From NCBI GenBank assembly GCA_030725745.1, contig JANRFH010000057.1, positions 191,218 to 255,217 of the forward strand: a stretch of DNA of 64,000 bases. The letters run 5' to 3'. This DNA comes from Akkermansiaceae bacterium. Lineage in GTDB: Bacteria; Verrucomicrobiota; Verrucomicrobiia; Verrucomicrobiales; Akkermansiaceae. The position numbers were made by a program, and so were the translations under genes. The notes beneath the pieces are model-generated. The model was not told where the DNA came from, searched no databases, and was given only the letters and a program-made list of their open reading frames with translations. This document shows, piece by piece, positions 45,508-55,892 of this stretch. Positions within the stretch are counted from its first letter, which is position 1. Every line of letters begins with the position of its first letter.

Positions 45508-45977
45508 AAATCGCACCCACCATCGAAGGCGGCCTGCGTATCGACCCGGAAACTGATGAAGACTGGTACATCCTCCGCGCCATCGTCCTAGATGCCAACA
45601 ATTGCGAAACCGATCTCGCCAGCCGGCTCGGAGACCTCGTAACCGATGAAAAACTCGCCGAGGACTGGCAGGACATCGTCGTCCCCGACCTCCGCGAATC
45701 CTTCAGCGACGCCCTCCACTACATCCAGGGCTCACTCGAAGCCGCCTCCGCTTTCCCGAAAGATGGCGAGCACCCGATCTGGATCACCCGCGAAGATGCC
45801 TTCACTTGGTATAGTGCGCTCAACCAAGCACGTCTCGCCCTAGAGGAAAGATTCCACTTCGGCCCCGATCCAGCGTCCGATGCCGCCAACCTCACCCCGC
45901 TGCGTCACGAAGCGCTGTTGAGAAGCCATTTCTACTCAGCCCTCCAGAGCTTTATCCTAGATCACGCCCTCGGGTGA
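45504..45977 (+). CDS. DUF2017-like protein
   Basis: 157 aa, overlaps clpS stop; ALNQARLALEERFHFGPD and position after clpS fit DUF2017. Confidence 0.7.
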   Translation: MKIAPTIEGGLRIDPETDEDWYILRAIVLDANNCETDLASRLGDLVTDEKLAEDWQDIVVPDLRESFSDALHYIQGSLEAASAFPKDGEHPIWITREDAFTWYSALNQARLALEERFHFGPDPASDAANLTPLRHEALLRSHFYSALQSFILDHALG

Positions 45978-46849
45978 GCTTCGTCATACACTTTCTTCAA
46001 TCTCTCCTTAGTCACGTGCGTGTAGATCTGCGTCGTCGATAGCGAGGCATGTCCCAGCAACTCTTGAACGCTGCGTAAATCCGCTCCCGCATCAAGTAAG
46101 TGGGTAGCAAAACTGTGACGAAGCTTGTGCGGGCTTACGCCGAAAGGTATCCCACTCATCTTCAGATACTTCTTCAACATCTGATCCACAGCCTGCTGCG
46201 TGATCCGCGTCCCGCGCACGCTCCGGAATAGCGGCCCGTTCGTCACCACCGCTTCCTGGCGGTATTTCTGCATCGCACGCATCGCCGCGCCGCCTACCGG
46301 CACCATCCGCTCCTTGCGACCTTTGCCCTTCACTTTGAGCACCTCTTCGGTGAAATCTACATCCTTCACATCGAGACTCAGTAGCTCAGAAATGCGCAGG
46401 CCGGATGAATAGAACAGCTCAAGAATCGCCGCGTCCCGGTATTTCAACCACTGCGGCCCGCGGCTCGGAGCATCGCTTTTCAACGGCATCTCTAGTAGCT
46501 CCTCCATCTGCCTGACATTTAGCACCACCGGCAATCCCCTCTCGCTTTTCGGCATCTGCACCTCCATCACCGGGCTTTTCGCCAGCCCACGCCGCAGCAC
46601 CAAGTATTTGTAAAAAGACCTCAGCGCCGCGAAACGCAACCGTATCGTTGATCGCTTCAAGCCTTCCTTCATCAAGGCATAGAGATACGCCCTGAAATCT
46701 TCGCCCGTCTCTTTGCGCCAGCAATCAAAGGCATTACCGCGCCAATCCAGATATTTATCCAGCGCCGCCTGATAGTTCCGTATCGTCAGAAGCGAGGCAT
46801 CCTTCTCCGTTTTCTGGAACTCGAGGAAATATGTAACGTCGTCAGTCAA
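45962..46849 (-). CDS. tyrosine recombinase XerC/XerD family
   Basis: 295 aa; LFYSSGLRISELLSL, HKLRHSFATHLLDAGADLRSVQELLGHASLSTTQIYTHV. Confidence 0.96.
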   Translation of the reverse strand: MTDDVTYFLEFQKTEKDASLLTIRNYQAALDKYLDWRGNAFDCWRKETGEDFRAYLYALMKEGLKRSTIRLRFAALRSFYKYLVLRRGLAKSPVMEVQMPKSERGLPVVLNVRQMEELLEMPLKSDAPSRGPQWLKYRDAAILELFYSSGLRISELLSLDVKDVDFTEEVLKVKGKGRKERMVPVGGAAMRAMQKYRQEAVVTNGPLFRSVRGTRITQQAVDQMLKKYLKMSGIPFGVSPHKLRHSFATHLLDAGADLRSVQELLGHASLSTTQIYTHVTKERLKKVYDEAHPRA

Positions 46850-46957
46850 AACTTTAAGTTTTAAACTTTAAACCTCAATGAAGAGAAGGTGCTGCGCAGT
46901 CAAATTGGCGTGAGAGATAGGTCTTCTTTTGAAGTTTAAAATTTAAGGTTTAAAATT

Positions 46958-49396
46958 TCATTTCAGAAACACTTCACGTGCCTTCGCTCCTTCACCCGGC
47001 CCTACAATCCCGCGTTGTTCCAAAATATCGACCATCCGCGCCGCCCTCGTGTAGCCGAGCCTCAGCCTCCTCTGTAGCAGCGAAGTACTCGCCTTCTGCT
47101 CCTGACGCACCACTTCGATGCAGCGGATGATCAGTTCCTCGTCCGCATCGGAAACCTCATCCTCATCGTCTATACCGGCATTTTCAATCGTCTCGCGGAT
47201 GTCCTTTTCATACCTTGGCTTCGCCTGATTTGCACAGTGATCTACAATACGCTCCACCTCAGCATCGGAGACGAACGCTCCTTGCGCCCGCTCAAGTTTC
47301 GCGGAGCCGGGTGGTAGGTAAAGCATATCACCTTTGCCAACCAACTTATCGGCGCCCTTCGTATCTAGAATGACGCGAGAGTCCAAAGCCGAAGAAACCT
47401 GGAACGCGATGCGGCTCGGGATGTTCGCCTTGATGATACCCGTCACCACATCCGCACGCGGTGTCTGTGTCGCGATAATCAAGTGAATGCCTGCAGCACG
47501 TGCTTTCTGGGCGATGCGCGCAATGCACATCTCCACATCCGCCGGTGCCGTCTGCATCAGATCCGCAAGCTCGTCGATCAGCACCACGATGTATGGGAAA
47601 CGATCCGGAATTTCATCCTCTTCGATTTCAAGCTCCTCGAAATCCGCCTCCGGCCCCAGATCGCCGTCTTCCAGCGCAGTCGCAATTTCCTCAATATCAT
47701 CCAAAGACACCTCAGGCTCATCCTCCTCGGCGACTTCTGGCTCAGGTTCTTTGTCTTCGCGCGGACGGTTGTTGAAACCGTCGAAATTCCTCACGCCCAT
47801 CTTGGCGAAAATTTTGTATCGCTTCTCCATCTCGTTAACCACCCACTTCAGCGCGGCGACGGTCTTCTTCGGATCAGTCACCACCGGCACGACCATGTGC
47901 GGCAGCTTGTTGTACATCTGCATCTCCACCACCTTGGGATCGACCATGATGAAGCGCAGCTCGTCGGGGCCGAACTTGAACAGGATCGAGGCGATGATCG
48001 AATTGATGCACACCGATTTTCCGGAACCGGTCGCACCAGCCACGAGCAAGTGAGGCATCGCCGCCAGATCGCCGATCACGGTCTTGCCGTAAACGTCTTT
48101 CCCAAGCGCCAGCGGGATCTTCTTTTTCGCGGAGCGGAACTCCGGGTCATGCAGTAGTTCGTGCAGCGGCACCGCAACCTTGTTCGAGTTTGCGATCTCG
48201 ATACCCACCGTGTCCTTGCCGGGAATAGGCGCGAGGATATTGATGCGCTCTGCCCGTGTGGCACGCGCCAGATCCGCCTCCAGCTGGGAAATCCTCGAAA
48301 CCCGCAGACCCTGCGATGGATAAATCTCGTAGCGAGTGATCGTCGGCCCGCGAGTGATATCCCCCGCTGTCACATCGATCCCGAAGGCTTTTAGAGTATC
48401 GACAATGGTCGTCTGTATCCCAATGAGTTCGTCATGGTCTGCTGCTTCAGCCTCCTCTTCCACCGCATCAAGCAGGTCAAATCCCGGCAGTTCGTAGTTT
48501 TCGAAATCCGTTGTCGAAAGCGATTGATGCCCAGGCTTTTTCCTCTCGAAAGGCTTCGCGCCAGCTTCCATCTGACCCACCGCACGCCTTTGCGAGGAAT
48601 CTATGATCTGAGGCAAAGGTGTCTCCTTGATCGCCAGCTCGGTCTGACCCGGCTGCGCAGTCTCCGACTCTTTCAGCTTCGCCAGCTCGCGCTCCAGTCT
48701 GCGTTGTTCGCGCTGTTTTTCGCGTTCGTTGAGAAGTTGTTTTTCCCGCGCATCCGCGCGCCCCGCCTCGGTGCGGCTAGCCTTCCATGCATCGACCTTC
48801 GCCTTCACCAGCGCGTAGCAGCCCTTTCCGAAAACAATCGGTGTCTGCCCTGTGAGCCAGATTAGACCGAGGAGATACAGAGCACTGGCTAGCAGGATGG
48901 AGCCAGCCTTACCAATAATAGGCATGAACAAAGATCCGCCCAGAGAGTTTCCAATCACCCCACCCGGACTCGGAATCCGACAACGCTCCGCCCAGTCATA
49001 GAAAAACACTCCGGAGGCATGGAGCCAGACGGCACCTGCGATCAAAACAACAACCAAGCCCGCAATCACTCGTGGCCAGAGAAGTCCCTTGAATGCGATT
49101 TTCAGCACGCCCATCCAGATAAAACCTAGCGCAACCATCCATCCCGCCGCGCCAAATAGCAAAATCTGTACAAATGCCAGAATTCCACCCACTGGCCCCA
49201 GCCAGTTCTCTCCCTTGGCATCGTGGGTGCCGAAATCACCGAAAAGCCCCCAATCGGGCAGATCTGCTGGTGTGTAGGATAGCTGTGATAGCAGAAGGAT
49301 AATCCCGCCTAACAGCAAGCAGGCACCCGAGATCTCACTCGACCACTTCTGCGGCTCCGGGGTTTGCCCGCGCTTTTTATTTACTCGGTTTGCCAT
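46958..49396 (-). CDS. ftsK: DNA translocase FtsK/SpoIIIE
   Basis: 812 aa; N-terminal TM segments; HLLVAGATGSGKSVCINSIIASILFK Walker A; PYIVVLIDELADLMQTAP; IIATQTPRADVVTGIIKANIPSRIAFQVSSALDSRVILD; gamma wHTH at C-terminus. Confidence 0.96.
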   Translation of the reverse strand: MANRVNKKRGQTPEPQKWSSEISGACLLLGGIILLLSQLSYTPADLPDWGLFGDFGTHDAKGENWLGPVGGILAFVQILLFGAAGWMVALGFIWMGVLKIAFKGLLWPRVIAGLVVVLIAGAVWLHASGVFFYDWAERCRIPSPGGVIGNSLGGSLFMPIIGKAGSILLASALYLLGLIWLTGQTPIVFGKGCYALVKAKVDAWKASRTEAGRADAREKQLLNEREKQREQRRLERELAKLKESETAQPGQTELAIKETPLPQIIDSSQRRAVGQMEAGAKPFERKKPGHQSLSTTDFENYELPGFDLLDAVEEEAEAADHDELIGIQTTIVDTLKAFGIDVTAGDITRGPTITRYEIYPSQGLRVSRISQLEADLARATRAERINILAPIPGKDTVGIEIANSNKVAVPLHELLHDPEFRSAKKKIPLALGKDVYGKTVIGDLAAMPHLLVAGATGSGKSVCINSIIASILFKFGPDELRFIMVDPKVVEMQMYNKLPHMVVPVVTDPKKTVAALKWVVNEMEKRYKIFAKMGVRNFDGFNNRPREDKEPEPEVAEEDEPEVSLDDIEEIATALEDGDLGPEADFEELEIEEDEIPDRFPYIVVLIDELADLMQTAPADVEMCIARIAQKARAAGIHLIIATQTPRADVVTGIIKANIPSRIAFQVSSALDSRVILDTKGADKLVGKGDMLYLPPGSAKLERAQGAFVSDAEVERIVDHCANQAKPRYEKDIRETIENAGIDDEDEVSDADEELIIRCIEVVRQEQKASTSLLQRRLRLGYTRAARMVDILEQRGIVGPGEGAKAREVFLK

Positions 49397-49491
49397 ACTT
49401 CTCTACCCCGAAAGCATCCCCCGACCGCCCCACAAGCGCAAGATTGTTTTAATGACCCGAAAAATCAGGAAATACGAAGTATTTGCCGTTT

Positions 49492-51936
49492 TTAGTAAAC
49501 CCTGCGAACCGAATGACTGAAATAGTGCTGGGTCAGCTTGTCCGAGAGGCTTTCCACATTCGCACTGATTTTTTTCAGCATCCGTGCGTCCGGCAGGTCT
49601 TCCGTGGAGACCAATTTGTCAATTTCCTTCACAGATTTCAGTATTTCCGGCATCAGCCCGAAATCATGATCTCCCGGGAAATTCTCTGATTCACTTAGTA
49701 ACACCTCAATCTGAAAGCTCACTGACCTAGGATTCTGCCTATCGGAAAACAGTAATTCTGCGACGCCCTTCCAATCGGGTTTCGAAAAATAGCGCCTTCT
49801 GTAGGTCATCACACTGTCGCAGACCTCGATCAGAGGCTCCAACATCGTCTCATCCGCTGAAGTTTTCTCTAATAAGGCCAATGAACACCTCCCACGCTCA
49901 ATGCGCCTCCCGATTTCAAGGAAACGCCAGCCTTGACCGCGTATCATATTCTCAGCCTGCATCCCTGAGAAAGCGGCGAGATGTAGCAGCACCTTATCGA
50001 GTGTCCGGAGAAGATCAGCTGCACGTGCCTCGCGGCTGGCACCATCCACAATGGACTTGAGTTGATTAAAAAAGATCCACGTATCGTCGGAAAGTCGATC
50101 CCTAGCGCTGGCGGCATTTGAAATGAGCGCATCGACCAATTTCGTGAGACTGCCGGGGATTTCCCTACTGAAAATAAGCGCCGCCAACTCTGCGACAGAA
50201 CGCTTTTCAGCAACATCCTCCGGAAGCAGGCCGCAAGCATCCATTACCCGAAGGCATGAGTCGAGCTGATCGCGCTGACGCCTTCCACTCTCCCCTTCGA
50301 TGCAACGTAGAGTCACTCGCAGCATACGAGAAACCGATTCTACCCTTTCCGAATAACGCCCCACCCAGAAAAGCTGCTCCGCGATACGGCTGGGCACTTC
50401 GGGTGCCATGCCTATCTTATGTCGGAAAATTGGCTGATTGAAATCTCGTGTCCCAGGCGTAAGCGCAGTTCCTGTGAGCCACACATCTTTCGTGAAGCCT
50501 TCGTGATCCGGCCAGAGCTGCGGAGGCACGCCCAGTTTCCCCACCTTTGCCAATCCTCCCGGCAGAACTACCGGCTTATCAGCGCCGTTGAGAGTGAATG
50601 CGCGCCAGACCACAGGAAGGTTCTGCACACCTCTTCCCTGTATCGAAGGCGCGATACTTGGCTGGATGTCCTTTTGCACCACAAAATCCCAAGGTCTTCT
50701 CTCGATCACCATCGCCCATTGCTTGCGAGATGCGGCGGAGAGCATAGACCACTTAACTGGTAGTAACTTGTCCCTGCCAAACGCAGAGATGAGCACATAG
50801 CCATTCAGATCCGTCATCAGCTTGTCGCGGACGGCTTTCTGACCTAACCACCAACTTTCCACAAAAGGCAGGATCAGTTCCTCGCCGAACCATTTTCTGC
50901 AGATCAGCGGTAAAAATGCCTGTAACGCGGCGGAGCCCGCAAAACCCGATCCTGGAGCATTCATCAGAGCTACATTCCCCGAGCGCCATGCCTCGATCAA
51001 CCCGGGAACGCCTCCGCCACCGGATGTCCAGAACTCTAAAGGATCGAGGCCGTCATCTTCCAGGCGGCATATAACACCATCGACTTTGCGCAACCCACCG
51101 AGGGTTTTCATAAAAAGCCTGCGTTCACGCACTGTTAGATCCGCAGCCTCCACGAGCGAAACACCCAGAAACCGTGCCTTGTAGGCATGTTCGAAATAGG
51201 AAGGATGCTGGTAACCCGGCGTGAGGAAGACCATGCTCGATACTCCGCCGCTGCTGGTCTCCAACTCCTGTAGAGCCCTGTGCTCCGAGTCGAAAAATGG
51301 CCTCAGTTTCGCCACCTTGGAAGCATCAAATAGATCCGGAAGCACCGCCGAAACCACGCTGCGGTTCTCAAGGGTTTGCCCCAAGCCACCCGGTGTGTGC
51401 GTATGATCGCGCAGCACCGTCCAAACACCGTTCAGGTCCCGGACAAGATCACAACCTGTCGCCAGAAGCCACTTACCGCCAGATGGCTGGATGTCACGAG
51501 TCGTATGATGGAAAGCAGGGCTCGCGTGCACGAGATCTGGAGGAACCAGCCCATCGAGCAAAAGCTTTCTCGGGCCGTAGAGATCCCCCAGCACCGCTTC
51601 TAATAGCCGCATTCTCTGCGCCAGCCCTTTCGCTACATGCTCCCATTCCTGCCAGCCGATGATGAACGGTATAGGATCAATCTCATATGGCTGCCCCGCC
51701 CCGCCCACATCTCGGTAAACGTTATAAGTCGTGCCTAGGTCTTCGAGCATACGCCCGGTCTCCTCCAGCAGCCTTTGCCTGTCATCAGGACTCCAGCCCT
51801 TGATCCTCTCCCACATCACGGCCCAGGATGGGCGAACAAGCCCGCCTCGATCCAAAAGCTCATTCCAGACGCCCGTCCCGGCCGTTTCAACAACACCCGC
51901 TGCAGAGACAGGGGTGAATCTTTGTTGTTGGTTCAT
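49492..51936 (-). CDS. fused circularly permuted ATP-grasp (type 2) + alpha-E domain protein
   Basis: 814 aa; VYRDVGGAGQPYEIDPIPFIIGWQEWEHVAKGLAQRMRLLEAVLGDLYGPRKLL; SRIAEQLFWVGRYSERVESVSRMLRV (alpha-E). Confidence 0.9.
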   Translation of the reverse strand: MNQQQRFTPVSAAGVVETAGTGVWNELLDRGGLVRPSWAVMWERIKGWSPDDRQRLLEETGRMLEDLGTTYNVYRDVGGAGQPYEIDPIPFIIGWQEWEHVAKGLAQRMRLLEAVLGDLYGPRKLLLDGLVPPDLVHASPAFHHTTRDIQPSGGKWLLATGCDLVRDLNGVWTVLRDHTHTPGGLGQTLENRSVVSAVLPDLFDASKVAKLRPFFDSEHRALQELETSSGGVSSMVFLTPGYQHPSYFEHAYKARFLGVSLVEAADLTVRERRLFMKTLGGLRKVDGVICRLEDDGLDPLEFWTSGGGGVPGLIEAWRSGNVALMNAPGSGFAGSAALQAFLPLICRKWFGEELILPFVESWWLGQKAVRDKLMTDLNGYVLISAFGRDKLLPVKWSMLSAASRKQWAMVIERRPWDFVVQKDIQPSIAPSIQGRGVQNLPVVWRAFTLNGADKPVVLPGGLAKVGKLGVPPQLWPDHEGFTKDVWLTGTALTPGTRDFNQPIFRHKIGMAPEVPSRIAEQLFWVGRYSERVESVSRMLRVTLRCIEGESGRRQRDQLDSCLRVMDACGLLPEDVAEKRSVAELAALIFSREIPGSLTKLVDALISNAASARDRLSDDTWIFFNQLKSIVDGASREARAADLLRTLDKVLLHLAAFSGMQAENMIRGQGWRFLEIGRRIERGRCSLALLEKTSADETMLEPLIEVCDSVMTYRRRYFSKPDWKGVAELLFSDRQNPRSVSFQIEVLLSESENFPGDHDFGLMPEILKSVKEIDKLVSTEDLPDARMLKKISANVESLSDKLTQHYFSHSVRRVY

Positions 51937-51974
51937 TCGTCGTTTGATGGCCGTCGCAAGGTTTCCGCGTTGAC

Positions 51975-54900
51975 TTATCCTTTGTCAGGCAGAGTGCGCA
52001 GATCCAACGTAAAGGGGAAGTCAGGACTCGCATGAGGTTCCTTGATCTGCACTTTTCCACCCGTATGACCTTGGCGGAAAAAGCGTGCCAGACGGCGTGA
52101 TTCTGCCTCGAAGGAGTTCACTGGGAAATCCTCATGGCTGCGGCCACCGGGATGCGATGCATGGTAGGTGCAGCCCGCGATCGAAGCGTCATTCCAAGTA
52201 TCCACTATGTCGAAAACCAACGGAGTGTGCACAGGAATCGTCGGGTGCAGGCAGTTAGGCGGCTGCCAGGCGCGGTATCTCACGCCCGCCACGAATTCAC
52301 CGTGCGTGCCGGTGGAGTGGAGCGGGATGCGGTAGCCGTTGCAAGTTACCACATGCCTTTCGCCTGTCATGCCCTTCAACTTCACCTCCATGCGCTCCAC
52401 CGAGGAATCAACATAACGCACGGCTCCTCCTGCCGCACCTTCTTCACCGAGCACATGCCATGGCTCGATAGCGTGGCGCAACTCCAGCTCGATGCCAAAC
52501 TGATTCAGATCTCCGATTTTAGGAAAACGGAATTCGAGGTGTGGATCGAACCATGAAGGGTCGACGTCGTATCCGTGTTTACCAAGATCTGCTAGAACCT
52601 CATTAAAATCCTGCCAGATGAAATGCGGCAGCATCCAGCGGTCGTGGATCTCACTATCCCACCTCACCAGCTGCTTGGTGTAAGGCTCCTTCCAGAAACG
52701 TGAAACAAGGCCGCGCAAGACCAGATGCTGCGCAAGGCTCATACGCGAGTGCGGTGGCATCTCGAAACCGCGCATCTCCAGCAGGCCGAGACGACCCGTC
52801 GCGCTGTCAGGTGAGTAAAGTTTGTCGATACAGAATTCCGCGCGGTGCGTGTTCCCCGTCGCATCAATTAGGATATTGCGGAAAGCACGATCCACCTTCC
52901 ATGGCACCGAGTTGCCTTCGCCCTCTAGGGTGCGGAAAGCCACCTCAAGCTCGTGGATAGAGTCATTTCTACCCTCATCCATGCGCGGCGCCTGCGAGGT
53001 GGGGCCGATGAAGAGGCCAGAGAAAAGATAGCTGAGCGAAGGGTGATGATTCCAAAAAGTGATCATGCTCCGCAGCAGATCCGGCCTGCGCAGGATCGGG
53101 CTGTCGGATGGCGTTTCACCACCGATGATGATGTGGTTTCCGCCGCCTGTTCCGGTGTGGCGGCCATCGACCATGAATTTCTCTGTCACCAAGCGGCAGA
53201 GGCGAGCCTCTTCGTAGAGCACCGTGGTATTCCGAACCAAAGCATCCCAGCTCGCGGCTGGCTGGAGGTTTACTTCGATCACACCCGGATCCGGCGTCAC
53301 TTTCACAACTTCAAGACGCGGGTCGAAAGAAGGCGGCGTGCCTTCAAGAATCACCGGCATCGCCAATTCGCGCGCGGTCTTCTCGATGATCGCCACCATT
53401 TCTAGGAAATCCTCTGTCTCGTCTACTGGTGGAAGGAAAATGTGCAGCCTGCCGTTGCGCGGCTCCACACAGAGCGCTGAACGCGTGATCCAACCGGCGC
53501 TCTCTTGCTGGCCTGGCTCCTTGAGCAACAAGGTCTGCTCCGCCTGCTCGAGTTTTTTCCTAAGATCATCATGTGCAGTCTCGGGGAATGCAGCCGAAGC
53601 GGCAACCTGGGCATTGAAATCACGGCGCTCCGCATTTCCATCGCCGCGTATCTGCATCACCGCATCCTTCTGCGGCAGAGGTTGGTATTCCGCCGTCGGA
53701 TCCTGTGGGATTGTCCACGGGTAATCTTCCTTTTTCACCCACGGCAGGGAATCGAGCGGCAGGCGGTAGCCCATCGGCGAATCACCCGGCAGCAGGAAAA
53801 GCGTTTCATCGCGGAGAAACCACGGTCCGCTCGTCCACTTCTTCGCGCCGTCCACGGTCAGCTTTTTCAGCGGTAACACATAACCGGTGACCTTGTTCAG
53901 CCCCTCTTCGAAAATCCTCGCCAGCCTGTCGCGCTCCAGCTTGTTCTTCAGGTTCGATTTCAGCGGATCAACATTGCTCGGGAGCCTGCGCTCCTTCCAC
54001 ATGTAGTAGAAGGCGTCCTCGTAACTCTCGATGAGAAATTTTTCATCCACCCCGAAGCCACCCGCCAGCGCCTTGCTGAATTTAGCCGCCTCTTCGGGCC
54101 CGTAGCCGTAGTCTTTGGATTCATCAGCGATAAGTGAAACATCATCCCAGATCGGCTGGCCGTCCTTTCTCCAGTAGCAGCCGAGGCTCCAGCGCGGTAG
54201 CTGCTCGCCGGGATACCATTTTCCCTGACCGTAAAATAGCAACCCCCCCGGCGCGAAATGGCCGTGGAGTTTCTTGATGAGCTTGTCGGAAAGCGGGCGC
54301 TTCATCGGCCCCTGAGCAGCCGTGTTCCACTCAGCACCATCGAAGTCGTCCATGGAAATGAAGGTCGGCTCCCCGCCCATTGTTAGACGCACGTCCATCG
54401 CCTTCATGTCGGCATCGATATCGCGACCCATCGCGTCTATCTTCGCCCACTGATCTTCCGTGTAGGGCAGCGTAGTACGAGGACTCTCGTAGATGCGCCG
54501 GACGCCCATCTCGTGCTCCATTGTCGATTCGCATTTACTGGTCCCACCGGAAATCGCTGCCGCCCCAACTGGGCTTGGCGAGCAGGCGAGCGGAATGTGC
54601 CCCTCACCGGCCAGCAGTCCCGAAGTCGCATCCAGTCCGATCCAGCCTGCACCCGGCAGATAAACTTCAGTCCATGCATGAAGGTCAGTGAAATCCACCT
54701 CGGAGCCGCTAGGCCCGTCGAGGCTTTCCACATCGGCCTTGAGCTGAATCAGATAACCGGAAGCAAATCGCGCTGCCAGCCCCATACCGCGAAGCACGTT
54801 CACCAGCATCCATGCGGAGTCGCGGCAAGAACCAGAACCCTTTTCTAAAGTCTCCTCAGGCGTCTGCACGCCCGGCTCCATGCGGATCTTGTATTCCACC

Positions 54901-55364
54901 GCCTTTTGCGCAGCGGCATTCAGCTCCACGAGGACATCAATCGTCCTCCCCGTCTTCTTACGAAAATACTTGGTGCAATGCTGCATGCGCGGCCCCGCAT
55001 CAACTACCTCAAGATACGGAGCGAGTTCCTTTTCTACATCCGCATCGTATTTGAAAGGGTAAGTCTCGGCAGCCTCCTCAAGGAAGAAATCGAAGGGGTT
55101 GTGCACCGCCATCTCGACCACCAGATCCACCTCCACATCGAGCCTCTCCATCGGCTCGTTGAAAACCACGCGCCCCAGATAATTTCCCTGAGGATCCTGC
55201 TGCCAGTTGATGAAATGATCGCCGGGACCAACTTTCAGCGCGTAGGAAAGGATACGCGTTTTCGAGTGCGCAGCAGGCCTCAGGCGTATGACGTGCGGCC
55301 CGTGCTCAACAAGCCTGTCATATTCATAGGAAGTACGGTGTTTAAGAGCGACATGGATGGACAT
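51975..55364 (-). CDS. transglutaminase-like + DUF2126 domain protein
   Basis: About 1129 aa; GSGSCRDSAWMLVNVLRGMGLAARFASGYLIQ...DLHAWTEVYLPGAGWIGLDATSGL; DVRLTMGGEPTFIS DUF2126-type region. Confidence 0.92.
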   Translation of the reverse strand: MSIHVALKHRTSYEYDRLVEHGPHVIRLRPAAHSKTRILSYALKVGPGDHFINWQQDPQGNYLGRVVFNEPMERLDVEVDLVVEMAVHNPFDFFLEEAAETYPFKYDADVEKELAPYLEVVDAGPRMQHCTKYFRKKTGRTIDVLVELNAAAQKAVEYKIRMEPGVQTPEETLEKGSGSCRDSAWMLVNVLRGMGLAARFASGYLIQLKADVESLDGPSGSEVDFTDLHAWTEVYLPGAGWIGLDATSGLLAGEGHIPLACSPSPVGAAAISGGTSKCESTMEHEMGVRRIYESPRTTLPYTEDQWAKIDAMGRDIDADMKAMDVRLTMGGEPTFISMDDFDGAEWNTAAQGPMKRPLSDKLIKKLHGHFAPGGLLFYGQGKWYPGEQLPRWSLGCYWRKDGQPIWDDVSLIADESKDYGYGPEEAAKFSKALAGGFGVDEKFLIESYEDAFYYMWKERRLPSNVDPLKSNLKNKLERDRLARIFEEGLNKVTGYVLPLKKLTVDGAKKWTSGPWFLRDETLFLLPGDSPMGYRLPLDSLPWVKKEDYPWTIPQDPTAEYQPLPQKDAVMQIRGDGNAERRDFNAQVAASAAFPETAHDDLRKKLEQAEQTLLLKEPGQQESAGWITRSALCVEPRNGRLHIFLPPVDETEDFLEMVAIIEKTARELAMPVILEGTPPSFDPRLEVVKVTPDPGVIEVNLQPAASWDALVRNTTVLYEEARLCRLVTEKFMVDGRHTGTGGGNHIIIGGETPSDSPILRRPDLLRSMITFWNHHPSLSYLFSGLFIGPTSQAPRMDEGRNDSIHELEVAFRTLEGEGNSVPWKVDRAFRNILIDATGNTHRAEFCIDKLYSPDSATGRLGLLEMRGFEMPPHSRMSLAQHLVLRGLVSRFWKEPYTKQLVRWDSEIHDRWMLPHFIWQDFNEVLADLGKHGYDVDPSWFDPHLEFRFPKIGDLNQFGIELELRHAIEPWHVLGEEGAAGGAVRYVDSSVERMEVKLKGMTGERHVVTCNGYRIPLHSTGTHGEFVAGVRYRAWQPPNCLHPTIPVHTPLVFDIVDTWNDASIAGCTYHASHPGGRSHEDFPVNSFEAESRRLARFFRQGHTGGKVQIKEPHASPDFPFTLDLRTLPDKG

Positions 55365-55466
55365 ATGGGAAAGCGGGGAAAAATCGGATGGGCTGTTTCC
55401 AATAAGCACCACTCATGCCACGCACAAGCCCGGAGAAAGCCTAATCCAATGATTAATCATCGTTTT

Positions 55467-55757
55467 TCAGGCCTCGCGCGCCTGCATCTCAGCCTCTTCC
55501 TCGTGGGAGTGGATCTGGAGATTTACCTTCACACCCTCTTTATCGGCAGCCGCCTTGAGCACGCTACGGATAGCCGATGCAGTAAAACCATTACGCCCGA
55601 TAAGCATCGCGACATCCTCACGCGCCAGCACCAGTTTGAATCGCAGACTCTTGGGACCAAGAACCGCCACTTTAAGTTGAGCCTGAGCAGGATCATCGAT
55701 CAGTTTCACCGCCACAAACTGCAAAAAATTCTTCAATCTATCCGTCACCGCTTCCAT
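55467..55757 (-). CDS. KH-domain RNA-binding protein
   Basis: KLVLAREDVAMLIGRNGFTASAIRSVLKAAADKEG (GxxG KH loop). Confidence 0.78.
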   Translation of the reverse strand: MEAVTDRLKNFLQFVAVKLIDDPAQAQLKVAVLGPKSLRFKLVLAREDVAMLIGRNGFTASAIRSVLKAAADKEGVKVNLQIHSHEEEAEMQAREA

Positions 55758-55892
55758 GCAATGAAAGTCACCCAAGTCTGGCCTCACCGCAAGGCAGAAG
55801 GCTCGCCAATGTTCTATCTTGCCAGACTTACCGGTCAGCTAGCACTCTTTGCATGACTTCCCTCACTTCTTAAAACCCTCTCCAGCAGCTTT

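Noticed and set aside
46850-46957. xer-ftsK intergenic region as a dif site
   Set aside because: No recognisable 28-bp XerC/XerD arm structure; AT-rich tract recurs near 3945 in an unrelated context.
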